Of a stretch of 64,000 nucleotides of DNA, positions 55,605 to 64,000 are shown piece after piece; positions within the stretch are counted from its first letter, which is position 1, and the number at the start of each line of letters is the position of its first letter. Source of the stretch: Salmonella enterica subsp. enterica serovar Choleraesuis (GTDB lineage Bacteria > Pseudomonadota > Gammaproteobacteria > Enterobacterales > Enterobacteriaceae); contig AP025685.1 in NCBI GenBank assembly GCA_022846635.1, positions 2,232,001 to 2,296,000 of the forward strand. The letters run 5' to 3'. The notes under the pieces are model-generated. The model made no database searches. It had not been told where the DNA came from and saw only the letters and a program-made list of their open reading frames with translations. The position numbers and the translations under genes were made by a program.

Positions 55605-56918
55605 TCAGGACTCAATTGCGGAGCGCAGGTCAAAAACCCGCGATGCTTTGCCTTCCGAGCGCGGAATAACGCCACAGTTAACAATCATCACGTCGGTAGA
55701 GATCCCCACCATCGACTTAATGCGGTGACGCAACTCGTGGCACACCTTGCAACGCTCGTCATGGCTAAGGAACAGACTGCTCTCTTTCAGCTCAACTTTG
55801 ACCGACAGAGTGTCAAGATGGCCACGGCGATGTACCTCTAGCTGGTAGTGCGGCGAGAGGTGCTCAAGCTTGACTATCTCTTCCTCAACCTGAGACGGGA
55901 ACACATTCACACCACGGATAATCAGCATATCATCCGAACGGCCGGTAATTCTGTCCATCCGGCGCATGGTGCGGGCGGTGCCTGGCAGCAGACGAGTCAG
56001 ATCACGGGTGCGATAACGGATAACCGGCAGCGCTTCTTTGGTCAGCGTAGTGAACAGCAGTTCACCGTGCTCGCCGTCATTGAGCGGCGTACCATCCTGC
56101 GGATTGACGATTTCCGGATAGAAATGGTCTTCCCAGATAGTCGGGCCATCGGCGGTTTCCAGGCACTCCATGGCAACGCCTGGCCCCATCACTTCTGACA
56201 GGCCGTAGATATCCAGGGCGCGGATCCCTAAGCGCTGTTCAATTTCGTCACGCATTGCGCGCGTCCACGGCTCGGCACCAAACACGCCAACCCGTAGCGA
56301 GCAACCGCGCGCATCGCCGCCCATCTGACGCTCCAGCTCCTCAATAAGATTGAGGCAGTAAGACGGGGTAATCATGATGATATCTGGCTTAAAATCGCGA
56401 ATAAGCTGGGCCTGCTTCTCGGTCTGCCCCCCGGACATTGGAATAACCGTGGCTCCCAGGCGCTCTGCGCCGTAGTGGGCGCCGAGGCCGCCGGTAAACA
56501 GCCCGTAGCCATAAGAAACGTGTACTTTATCGCGCGGAGTGCCGCCCGCCGCGCGCAGTGAGCGCGCCACAATGTTCGCCCAGTTATCGATATCATTCTG
56601 GGTGTAACCCACCACCGTCGGCTTGCCGGTAGTGCCCGAGGAGGCGTGAATTCGCACCACCTGCTCCATCGGCACCGCAAAAGTATCGAACGGATAGTTA
56701 TCGCGCAGATCCTGCTTGGTGGTGCAGGGAAAAAGGCGTAAATCGCTCAGTTCTTTAAAATCACTCGGATGTACGCCAGCGCTATCAAACTTGCGTTTGT
56801 ACATCGGGACATTGTTATAGGCATGGTGCAGCGTCCATTTCAGGCGCTCGGTTTGCAGCGCCTGTAATTCGTCGCGCGATGCGGTCTCAATCGGTTCCAG
56901 CTTAGATGCAGTTATCAT
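55605..56918 (-). CDS. paaK: Phenylacetate-CoA ligase
   Basis: 437 aa from the ATG at 56918 (MITASKLEPIETASRDELQALQ), identical in length to E. coli PaaK; a frame to 57002 is unsupported. It is an adenylate-forming enzyme. The P-loop HASSGTTGKPTVVGYTQNDI, LDIYGLSEVMGPGVAMEC and RYRTRDLTRL motifs are intact. It activates phenylacetate with ATP and CoA, the first step of the pathway. Last gene of the operon, 23 bp after paaJ. Confidence 0.97.
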   Translation of the reverse strand: MITASKLEPIETASRDELQALQTERLKWTLHHAYNNVPMYKRKFDSAGVHPSDFKELSDLRLFPCTTKQDLRDNYPFDTFAVPMEQVVRIHASSGTTGKPTVVGYTQNDIDNWANIVARSLRAAGGTPRDKVHVSYGYGLFTGGLGAHYGAERLGATVIPMSGGQTEKQAQLIRDFKPDIIMITPSYCLNLIEELERQMGGDARGCSLRVGVFGAEPWTRAMRDEIEQRLGIRALDIYGLSEVMGPGVAMECLETADGPTIWEDHFYPEIVNPQDGTPLNDGEHGELLFTTLTKEALPVIRYRTRDLTRLLPGTARTMRRMDRITGRSDDMLIIRGVNVFPSQVEEEIVKLEHLSPHYQLEVHRRGHLDTLSVKVELKESSLFLSHDERCKVCHELRHRIKSMVGISTDVMIVNCGVIPRSEGKASRVFDLRSAIES

Positions 56919-56941
56919 TATTAGGGTACTCGCAGGTTTGA

Positions 56942-58153
56942 TTAACTCACTCGCTCCAGAATCATGGCAATGCCCTGACCCACGCCGATACACATAGTGC
57001 ACAGGGCGTAACGGCCCTGGCGACGATGCAATTCGTGGCTGGCGGCCAGCGCCAGTCGGGCACCGCTCATCCCCAGCGGATGGCCTAGTGCGATGGCGCC
57101 ACCGTTAGGGTTAACGTGTGGGGCATCGTCAGGCAGCCCCAGCTGTCGCAGCACGCCCAGCGCCTGCGCAGCAAATGCTTCGTTTAATTCAATAACGTCC
57201 ATATCGTTGATGGAAAGCCCCGCCAGCTCCAGCACCTTGCGGGTAGCCGGTACCGGGCCAAGGCCCATCAGGCGCGGCTCAATGCCTGCGGTGGCCATCG
57301 CCACAATCCGGGTTTTCGGCGTAAGACCGTGGCGGGCGGCGGCCTGCTCGCTGGCAACGATCAGCGCACAGGCACCATCGTTAACGCCGGAGGCGTTACC
57401 TGCCGTTACCACGCCGCCCTGTTTTTTGAACGGGGCGCGCAGGGCGGCAAGCTGGGCCAGGGTGGTATCGGCACGCGGGTGTTCATCCTCGCTTATTTCG
57501 TGCACCACGCCTTTTTTACCGGCAATCTGCACCGGGATTATCTGCTCCGCCAGATAGCCCGCCTGGCGGGCTTTCTCAGTACGCTGCTGGCTTTGCAGCG
57601 CATAAGCATCCTGATCTTCCCGGCTGATATTTAACAATTCCGCCACATTCTCGGCGGTCTCGGGCATGCTATCAGTCCCGTAAATTTCCTCCATGAGCGG
57701 GTTCACAAAACGCCAGCCGATAGTGGTATCAAATATTTCAGCGCTGCGGGAAAACGCGCTGGTGGCTTTCGCCATAACAAACGGCGCACGCGACATGGAT
57801 TCCACGCCGCCCGCCAGCATCAGCTGAGCATCTCCGGCACGGATGGTGCGCGCAGCCAGCCCCAGTGCATCCAGCCCCGAACCGCACAGTCGGTTTACGG
57901 TGGTGCCCGGAACCTCCAGCGGCAGCCCGGCCAGCAGCGTCGCCATACGCGCCACGTTGCGGTTATCTTCCCCGGCCTGGTTGGCGCAGCCGAGCAGCAC
58001 GTCGTCAATCTGACGCCAGTCTAGGTTCGGATAACGCGCCATCAGCGCTTTAATCGGCAGCGCGGCTAAATCATCGGCGCGCAGTGAAGATAAACCACCG
58101 CCGTAGCGCCCGATTGGGGTACGCACGCCATCACAAATAAACGCCTGACTCAT
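56942..58153 (-). CDS. paaJ: 3-oxoadipyl-CoA / 3-oxo-5,6-dehydrosuberyl-CoA thiolase
   Basis: 403 aa thiolase. The acyl-accepting cysteine lies in TTVNRLCGSGLDAL (about 90), the histidine in NPNGGAIALGHPLGMSGAR and the second cysteine in ALCTMCIGVGQG. It performs the thiolytic steps that release acetyl-CoA and succinyl-CoA in the phenylacetate pathway. Its start overlaps the paaI stop by 4 bp. Confidence 0.97.
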   Translation of the reverse strand: MSQAFICDGVRTPIGRYGGGLSSLRADDLAALPIKALMARYPNLDWRQIDDVLLGCANQAGEDNRNVARMATLLAGLPLEVPGTTVNRLCGSGLDALGLAARTIRAGDAQLMLAGGVESMSRAPFVMAKATSAFSRSAEIFDTTIGWRFVNPLMEEIYGTDSMPETAENVAELLNISREDQDAYALQSQQRTEKARQAGYLAEQIIPVQIAGKKGVVHEISEDEHPRADTTLAQLAALRAPFKKQGGVVTAGNASGVNDGACALIVASEQAAARHGLTPKTRIVAMATAGIEPRLMGLGPVPATRKVLELAGLSINDMDVIELNEAFAAQALGVLRQLGLPDDAPHVNPNGGAIALGHPLGMSGARLALAASHELHRRQGRYALCTMCIGVGQGIAMILERVS

Positions 58154-58575
58154 AACCGCTCTCCTGAAAGCGTGGTGCCGAGGCGGTGGGCGCGGCCACG
58201 AAACAGCGCCACCGTCTTCTCATGCTGATTAATAATTTCGATGTCATAAACACCGGTCAGTTTGCCCTGATGGCGCACGGTGGCGCTGGCGGTCAGCCGA
58301 TCACCGGCCTGCGCCGGGCGAACAAAATCGATATTGCAGCCGGATGCCACTGCCGCCAGCCCCTGGCTGTTGCAGGCATAAGCAAATGCGGTATCCGCCA
58401 GGGAAAAAAGCTGCCCACCGTGGCAGGTCTGATGCCCGTTGAGCATCTCTTCACTTACCGTCATGGTCAGTACCGCGCGCCCTTCACCCATTTCGATAAT
58501 TTCAATACCGAGGCTGCGGGCGCAGTTATCGCGGGCAAACATCAGGCGGGCGTTATGCCAGGGATCATTGTTCAT
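58150..58575 (-). CDS. paaI: PaaI acyl-CoA thioesterase
   Basis: 141 aa hotdog-fold enzyme with the conserved ETMLNGHQTCHGGQLFSLADTAFAYACNS catalytic helix. It hydrolyses ring-hydroxylated phenylacetyl-CoA and guards against CoA depletion. It overlaps paaH by 11 bp and paaJ by 4 bp. Confidence 0.96.
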   Translation of the reverse strand: MNNDPWHNARLMFARDNCARSLGIEIIEMGEGRAVLTMTVSEEMLNGHQTCHGGQLFSLADTAFAYACNSQGLAAVASGCNIDFVRPAQAGDRLTASATVRHQGKLTGVYDIEIINQHEKTVALFRGRAHRLGTTLSGERL

Positions 58576-60082
58576 TGGTACTCTCCAAAAGCGCGCGCTG
58601 GCGCAGCAAGGAGCAAGGGCGATAGCGCTCTTCCCCGTAATGACGTTGTAAATTCTCCAGCAGTGTCAGTATCCGCTGCCAGCCCAGCTCCGCGCCCCAG
58701 GCCAGCGGCCCGCGCGGATAGTTAACGCCAAGGCGCATTGCAGTATCGATATCCTGCTCGCCGGCCACCCCTTTTTGCAGGGCGTCCAGCGCTTCGTTAA
58801 CCAGCATCGCCACGGTGCGTGCGACCAGCAGCCCAGGATAATCGCTGACGACCAATACCTGGCGATCGCGTTGCTGGAAGAAGTGCAGCGCTTTTGCGGT
58901 CTGCTGCGGCGTGTTATTCCCGGCGGCGGCAACCACCACCAGCGGTGCCTGGCCGTAATCCAGCGCCAGGTCGAACACGACTACCGGACGACCATAATGA
59001 CTGGCTAGTTCGCTGGCACTTTCGCCTTCGCTGGCAATTAACAGCACGTCATCCAGCTCAATCCATAGCCTGTCTGTGACAGCGTCACTTTCTGGCAGAT
59101 TGCCGCACAGTGCCGCGAAATTAGCGGGCCACAGCCCGTGTCCGGCCCGGCGAACCACCTGTGCCGCCGCCTCTGACGGCTGCACGGCAGCCACCGGCAG
59201 CACGCCCTGATCCAGCGGCCAGCTATAGACGCCACGGCCGCTCTTTTTACCCAGCCGCTGCCCCAGCACCAGTTCCTGTTGTAACAATGACGGCAGGAAA
59301 CGACGCTCCTGCCAGAAAGCGTTAAATACAGAACAGGTCACGGCAAAGTTCACGTCCTGGCCGATAAGGTCGGTCAGCGCCAGCGGCCCCATTGGGAACC
59401 CCCCCGCATCACGCAGCGCGGCGTCAATAACTTCCGGCGGTGCAACCTGTTCTTCCAGCGCCCGCCACGCCTCGGCGTAGTAGGCACGCGCCACGCGATT
59501 AACGATAAAGCCCGGCGTCGAGTGGCAGACCACCGGCGTTTTTCCCCACGCCTGAACCAGCGCGTTCAGGGTCGCCACCGTGGCGTCGTCGGTTTCCAGC
59601 CCGCGTACAATCTCCACCAGCTTCATCACCGGAGCCGGGTTAAAAAAGTGCAGCCCGGCAATACGCTGGGGGTTATCCAGCCCGGCACCAATGGCCGTGA
59701 TCGAGATAGATGACGTGTTGGTAGTCAGCAGAGTTTGCGGTGAGCAAATGCCGCTCAGCTCGCGAAACAGCTGCTGTTTAATCTCTAATTTTTCTACCGC
59801 CGCTTCGATAACCAGACCAGCGTCCGCAAGGTTCGCCAGCGACGTGGCCGGACGGATACGCCCGAGAATAGCGTCGCACTCTGACTGCGCCATCCGCCCT
59901 TTAGCTACTTTGCCTTCCAGGAGTTTGCGAATACCGGCAATGCCTTTGTCCAGCGCCTGCGGATTAATGTCGTAGAGCCACACCGGATGTCCGGCGCTGG
60001 CAGCCACCTGAGCAATGCCCGCCCCCATGGTGCCGCTACCGATAACCGCCACCGGCGTAGAGGAGTTCATGGTCATCATCAT
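58565..60082 (-). CDS. paaH: 3-hydroxyadipyl-CoA dehydrogenase
   Basis: 505 aa, slightly longer than the E. coli protein (about 475). The NAD motif VAVIGSGTMGAGIAQVAAS is at the N-terminus. HFFNPAPVMKLVEIVRG carries the catalytic histidine, followed by KTPVVCHSTPGFIVNRV. A second dehydrogenase-like C-terminal half carries LGVNYPRGPLAWGAELGWQRIL. It oxidises (3S)-hydroxyadipyl-CoA to 3-oxoadipyl-CoA. Its ATG overlaps the paaG stop by 4 bp. Extra residues lie in the middle linker. Confidence 0.96.
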   Translation of the reverse strand: MMMTMNSSTPVAVIGSGTMGAGIAQVAASAGHPVWLYDINPQALDKGIAGIRKLLEGKVAKGRMAQSECDAILGRIRPATSLANLADAGLVIEAAVEKLEIKQQLFRELSGICSPQTLLTTNTSSISITAIGAGLDNPQRIAGLHFFNPAPVMKLVEIVRGLETDDATVATLNALVQAWGKTPVVCHSTPGFIVNRVARAYYAEAWRALEEQVAPPEVIDAALRDAGGFPMGPLALTDLIGQDVNFAVTCSVFNAFWQERRFLPSLLQQELVLGQRLGKKSGRGVYSWPLDQGVLPVAAVQPSEAAAQVVRRAGHGLWPANFAALCGNLPESDAVTDRLWIELDDVLLIASEGESASELASHYGRPVVVFDLALDYGQAPLVVVAAAGNNTPQQTAKALHFFQQRDRQVLVVSDYPGLLVARTVAMLVNEALDALQKGVAGEQDIDTAMRLGVNYPRGPLAWGAELGWQRILTLLENLQRHYGEERYRPCSLLRQRALLESTNEQ

Positions 60083-60867
60083 TTCCCCTTAAACTGCGGC
60101 GGACGTTTAGCCAGAAACGCCGCGACGCCTTCGCGATAGTCGGCGCTGCGTCCGGCGAGGCGCTGATAATCACGCTCCAGCTCCAGCTGGGCATCCAGGG
60201 TATTGCTTTCCGAGGCCAGCAGCGCCTGCTTAATCAACCCCAGGCCATATGTGGGCTGAGTGGCAAAGTGGCGCGCCAGTTCTGCTGCGCTATCGGCCAG
60301 CTGCTCGTCGTCGATAACCTGCCAGATAAGCCCCCAGTCGCAGGCCTGTTCGGCGCTGATTTTTCCGCCGGTCAGCGCCAGGCCCATCGCTCTGGCTCTT
60401 CCCGCCAGGCGCGGCAGGAACCAGGTACCGCCGCAATCAGGCACCAGGCCAAGTTTGCTGAACGCCATCACAAAGCTGGCAGAACGGGCGGCCAAGGTAA
60501 TATCGCAGCCCAGCGCCAGGGTCGCTCCGGCTCCCGCGGCCACACCGTTTACCGCGGCAATCACCGGTTTAGGGAGCCGCGCCAGGCGTTTTACCAGCGG
60601 GTTGTAGAATGTCTCTACCGAATAGCCCAAATCCGGCGCTTCGGCAGTCGGATCGACGTTGCGATCGTTTAGATCCTGCCCGGCGCAAAAACCACGCCCG
60701 GCACCGGTAATCAGCAGGCAGCGCACCGCGTCGTCGCGTTCGGCCTGGGTCAGGCAATCCTTGAGTTCGCGATGCATGGCGTCGTTAAAACTGTTAAGAC
60801 GGTCGGGACGGTTGAGCGTTAAACGCATTACCCCATCCGCCACCTCACAAAGAATCAGTGGTTCCAT
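60079..60867 (-). CDS. paaG: 1,2-epoxyphenylacetyl-CoA isomerase
   Basis: 262 aa, the length of E. coli PaaG. It has a crotonase fold with RGFCAGQDLNDRNVD and NGVAAGAGATLALGCDI oxyanion-hole motifs. It converts the ring 1,2-epoxide to 2-oxepinylidene-acetyl-CoA. It starts 2 bp after paaF stops. Confidence 0.96.
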   Translation of the reverse strand: MEPLILCEVADGVMRLTLNRPDRLNSFNDAMHRELKDCLTQAERDDAVRCLLITGAGRGFCAGQDLNDRNVDPTAEAPDLGYSVETFYNPLVKRLARLPKPVIAAVNGVAAGAGATLALGCDITLAARSASFVMAFSKLGLVPDCGGTWFLPRLAGRARAMGLALTGGKISAEQACDWGLIWQVIDDEQLADSAAELARHFATQPTYGLGLIKQALLASESNTLDAQLELERDYQRLAGRSADYREGVAAFLAKRPPQFKGK

Positions 60868-60869
60868 GA

Positions 60870-61637
60870 TTAATGGCCTTTAAATTGTGGTGCGCGTTTA
60901 TCGAGAAAGGCGGCGATGCCTTCTTTGCGGTCTTCCGTTCCGGCCAGAATCGTGAACAGCTGGCGCTCCTGAATCAGCCCCTGGCGCAGCCCCACTTCCT
61001 GAGCGCTTTTAAGCGACTGTTTAGCCGCAGCCAGTGCCAGCGGCGCGTGCCCGGCAATGGTGGCCGCCAGTTTCTGGGTATATTCCAGCGTCAATTCCGG
61101 CGGGCAGCAGCGGGCCACCAGCCCGGCCTGCAACGCCTGCGGTGCATCAATGGCCTCGCCGCTTAAGATCATCATCGATGCCAGCGCTTTGCCGACGCTG
61201 CGGATAAGGCGCTGGGTGCCGCCAGCCCCAGGCATCAGGCCCAGGGTTATCTCCGGCAAGCCAAAGCGAGCGTTATCTCCGGCCACTACGATGTCGCACA
61301 GCAGTACCAGCTCACAGCCCGCGCCCAGCGCATAGCCGTTCACCGCCGCCAGCAGCGGTTTGGGGAACGCTTCGAGACGCGCCCATAATGCCGGGCGCGG
61401 ATCGGTAAAGGTGGCCGCTAAATCGCGGGTTGCCATCTCTTTTAAATCGGCTCCGGCGGCGAAAAAACGCGTGTTTCCGCTGATAACGACCGCACCGACG
61501 CTTTCATCGGCGGCGGCCTGCTCCAGCGCGGTTGCCAGCTCGTCCAGCAGCGCGTTATTAAGCGCGTTGCGGGCCTCAGGGCGGTTAAGCGTCAGGGTCA
61601 GCACCCGGTCTGTTTGTTCACGAATAAGCTGGCTCAT
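60870..61637 (-). CDS. paaF: 2,3-dehydroadipyl-CoA hydratase
   Basis: 255 aa from ATG 61637; a GTG one codon upstream is not needed. It is a crotonase-fold enoyl-CoA hydratase with NTRFFAAGADLKEMA, NGYALGAGCELVLLCDI and FGLPEITLGLMPGAGGTQRL, including the two catalytic glutamates. It hydrates 2,3-dehydroadipyl-CoA in the lower pathway. It overlaps paaE by one base (TGATG). Confidence 0.96.
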   Translation of the reverse strand: MSQLIREQTDRVLTLTLNRPEARNALNNALLDELATALEQAAADESVGAVVISGNTRFFAAGADLKEMATRDLAATFTDPRPALWARLEAFPKPLLAAVNGYALGAGCELVLLCDIVVAGDNARFGLPEITLGLMPGAGGTQRLIRSVGKALASMMILSGEAIDAPQALQAGLVARCCPPELTLEYTQKLAATIAGHAPLALAAAKQSLKSAQEVGLRQGLIQERQLFTILAGTEDRKEGIAAFLDKRAPQFKGH

Positions 61638-62707
61638 CACATCCCCTGGGCGTCAAAGTCGATAACCACATCGTCGCCTTTCGGCAGCGCCTGGCAACTC
61701 AGCACATAGCCTGCCGCCAGCTGATCGGGCTCCAGGCTGTAGTTAATGCCCATATCAACTTCACCGCGCACCACTTTGCATTTACAGGTGGCGCAGACCC
61801 CGCCTTTACAGGCATACGGGAGGTCGGCCCCCTGGCGCAGCGCGGCATCCAGAATGCTGTCATCGTGTGCCGCCATGGTTATCTGGCGCTCGCGGCCATC
61901 CTGACGAATGGTCACGGTTTTACCGGTGGACTGGCGGGCGGTTTCACGGCGCGCTGGAGTGATACCCGGCGTATTAAAGTGTTCGATAAAGATGCGTTCT
62001 TCCGGCATACCCAGCGCCAACAGCGCCTGCTTGCTGTCGGTCATCATGGCTTCCGGCCCGCAGATAAACGCCCGGTCGAAAGTGGTGTAATCCACCAGCT
62101 GTGCGCTCAGACCGGTCAGGTGCTCACGGTCAAGACGCCCGGAGAATAGCGGGCTGTCCATTGCTTCCTGGCTAAACAGATAAATAAGCTGCAAACGCTG
62201 AGGATATTTATCTTTAAGATCCGCCAGTGCCTGGCGAAACATCATGCTCTGGCTGCTGCGGTTGCCGTAAACCAGGGTGAATTCACTATGGGGCTCGGTG
62301 GCAAGCGTGGCGCTGATAATCGCCAGCATCGGCGTAATGCCAGAGCCGACCGCCAGCGCCAGATAGCGCCCGGTGGTTTCGGCCTGCGGCTGATAGCCAA
62401 ACAACCCCTGCGGCACCATCACCTCAAGCTCCATGCCGGCGCGCAGGTCGCTGACCGCAAAGCGCGAGAAGCGCCCGCCGTCGATAGCTTTAACCGCCAC
62501 GCTAAGCTCATCCGGTTTTAACGAGCGGCAAATGGAATAGCAGCGGCGCAGCTCTTCTCCACCGATACTGGCTTTTAACGTCAGGTGTTGACCGGGACGA
62601 AACCGGTAGGCTTCCTGGAGCGCGCCTGGGATAGCGAAGGTGATCGCCACCGCATCGGCGGTCTCCGGCTCTATTCTTGCCACTTTCAGGGCGTGAAACG
62701 TCGTCAT
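61637..62707 (-). CDS. paaE: Phenylacetyl-CoA epoxidase reductase subunit
   Basis: 356 aa from ATG 62707 (MTTFHALKVARIEPETADAV), the E. coli length. The N-terminal FAD domain has FRPGQHLTLK and RCYSICRS, then an NAD domain with GSGITPMLAII. A C-terminal plant-type [2Fe-2S] ferredoxin domain follows with CKGGVCATCKCKV and a distal VLSCQALP cysteine. It passes electrons from NADPH to the PaaAC di-iron oxygenase. Confidence 0.96.
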   Translation of the reverse strand: MTTFHALKVARIEPETADAVAITFAIPGALQEAYRFRPGQHLTLKASIGGEELRRCYSICRSLKPDELSVAVKAIDGGRFSRFAVSDLRAGMELEVMVPQGLFGYQPQAETTGRYLALAVGSGITPMLAIISATLATEPHSEFTLVYGNRSSQSMMFRQALADLKDKYPQRLQLIYLFSQEAMDSPLFSGRLDREHLTGLSAQLVDYTTFDRAFICGPEAMMTDSKQALLALGMPEERIFIEHFNTPGITPARRETARQSTGKTVTIRQDGRERQITMAAHDDSILDAALRQGADLPYACKGGVCATCKCKVVRGEVDMGINYSLEPDQLAAGYVLSCQALPKGDDVVIDFDAQGM

Positions 62708-62714
62708 GGCAACC

Positions 62715-63224
62715 TCAAATACATTTAAAGTGATCGAATGGCTCGCGGCAGCTGGCGCAGCGATAGAGCGCTTTACAGGCCGTGGAACCAAATTCGCTGA
62801 TAAGCACGGTGTCGTGGCTGCCGCAGCGCGGGCAACTTACCTGCTCGGTCAGATGGGCGTGGCAGCTATGGGCCACCGGCGGGCTGATACCGTAAACACG
62901 CAGCCTTTCGCGTGCGTCCGGGGTCATCCAGTCGGTGGTCCAGGCCGGATGGAGACAGAGCGTAATATTGACCGGCGCATAGCCATGGCTAGCCATAGTG
63001 TCGCGGATAGCCGCCAGCAAAAATTCGGTAGCCGGGCAGCCGGAATAGGTCGGCGTGAAGCCAATCTGCCAGCCGCTGTCATCGTGAGTGACCGAGCGCA
63101 CCATCCCAAGATCGGTGATGGTAAGTACCGGAATTTCCGGGTCGCTGATGGTCGCCAGCAGCTTCCACACTTCACGTACTGAAGCTGGAGCCAGGCTTAC
63201 GTTTTGACTGAGTACGCTCTGCAT
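62715..63224 (-). CDS. paaD: PaaD, MIP18-like factor for epoxidase assembly
   Basis: 169 aa. N-terminal DUF59/MIP18 domain (LLATISDPEIPVLTITDLGMVRSV; TYSGCPATEFLL) and a C-terminal cysteine-rich zinc-ribbon-like segment (CPRCGSHDT, CASCREPFDHFKCI). It is required for the epoxidase complex, probably in iron-sulphur maturation of PaaE. It lies between paaC and paaE with 7-10 bp gaps. Confidence 0.95.
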   Translation of the reverse strand: MQSVLSQNVSLAPASVREVWKLLATISDPEIPVLTITDLGMVRSVTHDDSGWQIGFTPTYSGCPATEFLLAAIRDTMASHGYAPVNITLCLHPAWTTDWMTPDARERLRVYGISPPVAHSCHAHLTEQVSCPRCGSHDTVLISEFGSTACKALYRCASCREPFDHFKCI

Positions 63225-63234
63225 AGTTAACTCC

Positions 63235-64000
63235 TTACCACTGCACGCCCGGCATGCTGCGCGGCAGATACTGCATTTCAGCCAACAGCGGGCCTAAGTG
63301 TTCGGTATGCAGCCCTTTCTTACCGCCGCTGCGATATGGGGCCTCTGCCGGTTGGGTCAGCCCCGCTTCGCGCAGCCCCGCTTCTACCTCACGCTGCCAG
63401 TCGGCCTTCAGGGTTTGCGGATCGACGCCAATCCCCTGCTCCGCCAGGCTCTGTTCCAGCTCATCGGCTTCAAACAGTTCACGGGTGAAGCGCCACAGTT
63501 CATTTAGCGCCTGCTGCATTTTGGCGTGCGACAGTTCGGTACCCTGGCCCAGGCGCACCAGCCAGCCGCGGCTAAAGCGCAGGTGGTAACGCACTTCTTT
63601 GATAGCCTTGGCTGCAATAGCCGCCAGCTGAGCGTTCTGGCTTTCCACCAGGCGGGTATAGAGCGCCAGGTTCCATGCATCCATCAGATACTGGCGTACC
63701 AGGGTGTCGGCGAAGCTGCCGTTCGGCTGTTCCACTAACAGCAGATTGCTGAACTCACGCTCGCCGCGCTCGAAGGCCAGACGGTCTTCGCTATATTCAG
63801 TGCCCTGCAATTCGGCGCTGTAGGCCAAAAAGTTGCGGGCCTGGCCCAGCAGGTCGAGGCCGATATTCGCCAGCGCCAGGTCAATTTCCAGCTCCGGAGC
63901 GTGGCCGCACCAGGCGCTAAGACGCTGGGCCAGAATCAGGCCGTTATCGCCAAGGCGCTGGCTGTAAAGCGCTACCGGGTCGGTGGTTGGGGTATTGATA
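63235..64000 (-). CDS. paaC: Phenylacetyl-CoA epoxidase structural subunit PaaC (partial, N-terminus beyond window)
   Basis: The frame runs open to the right edge: INTPTTDPVALYSQRLGDNG, then ILAQRLSAWCGHAPELEIDLALANI and ECAFERGE-type helices. A ferritin-like four-helix fold without an intact di-iron site is the known state of PaaC, the non-catalytic partner of PaaA. Only the first few codons are missing. The internal TTG at 63828 is not the start, because the homologous sequence continues beyond it. Confidence 0.95.
   Translation of the reverse strand, partial: INTPTTDPVALYSQRLGDNGLILAQRLSAWCGHAPELEIDLALANIGLDLLGQARNFLAYSAELQGTEYSEDRLAFERGEREFSNLLLVEQPNGSFADTLVRQYLMDAWNLALYTRLVESQNAQLAAIAAKAIKEVRYHLRFSRGWLVRLGQGTELSHAKMQQALNELWRFTRELFEADELEQSLAEQGIGVDPQTLKADWQREVEAGLREAGLTQPAEAPYRSGGKKGLHTEHLGPLLAEMQYLPRSMPGVQW

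Noticed and set aside
58186..58725. 179-codon plus-strand frame
   Set aside because: Antisense to paaI and the end of paaH, both unambiguous.

Overview
The window reads as chromosomal DNA of a member of the Enterobacteriaceae. Many proteins match Escherichia coli families closely (FrmA/FrmR, YjhX, YaiL, UmuDC, YmjA, YajD, YeeN, RcnR/RcnA, CybB, GapC, YdcF, HrpA, AzoR, YdhR, PaaC-K/X/Y). The block cybB-gapC-ydcF-hrpA-azoR also keeps the E. coli gene neighbourhood. I cannot name the species. No rRNA, tRNA, CRISPR array, complete insertion sequence or replication origin was seen.

Layout. 0-5 kb: a LysR regulator divergent from a PACE efflux pump, a PAS-GGDEF-EAL c-di-GMP enzyme, and the formaldehyde detoxification operon frmRA with its operator. 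4.6-7 kb: an AT-rich insert with a decayed IS200-type transposase fragment and an orphan beta-helix (tail-spike-like) gene. 7-15 kb: periplasmic sodC, yjhX, a cold-shock-domain protein, yaiL, a GlxA-type regulator divergent from an HD hydrolase, an MBL-fold hydrolase, umuDC under a LexA box, and ymjA. 15.6-21.4 kb: a subtilase autotransporter, an alpha/beta hydrolase, yajD, and a 53-aa lipoprotein gene. 21.5-38 kb: an accessory zone of regulator/enzyme pairs (three SDR oxidoreductases, a cupin, a homocitrate-synthase-like enzyme with an AEC carrier), a LysE exporter, yeeN, and an AT-rich orphan gene with a possible Cry-toxin-like helical region.

38-48 kb: rcnR/rcnA with two RcnR sites, cybB, an intact gapC, ydcF, a chromosomal fosA-type gene, hrpA, azoR and ydhR. 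48-53 kb: two separate metal or oxyanion systems. The first is a two-gene unit: a secreted BtuF/MolA-type binding protein overlapping a ModA-like protein that lacks a signal peptide, with no permease or ATPase nearby. The second is a zinc ABC importer (ATPase, permease, ZnuA/AztC-type binding protein) behind a perfect Zur-type palindrome; it begins with an unlisted 42-aa membrane microprotein translationally coupled to the ATPase. An orphan AAA ATPase follows. 53.9-64 kb: the phenylacetate degradation operon paaC-D-E-F-G-H-I-J-K (minus strand, running off the right edge) with regulatory genes paaX and paaY.

Functionally the window combines stress and toxicant defence (formaldehyde, superoxide, nickel/cobalt, fosfomycin, biocides, SOS mutagenesis), metal uptake and aromatic catabolism. 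The most unusual items are the cytoplasmic ModA-like protein paired with a MolA-like binding protein, the Zur-controlled operon with its leader microprotein, and the two AT-rich orphan genes.
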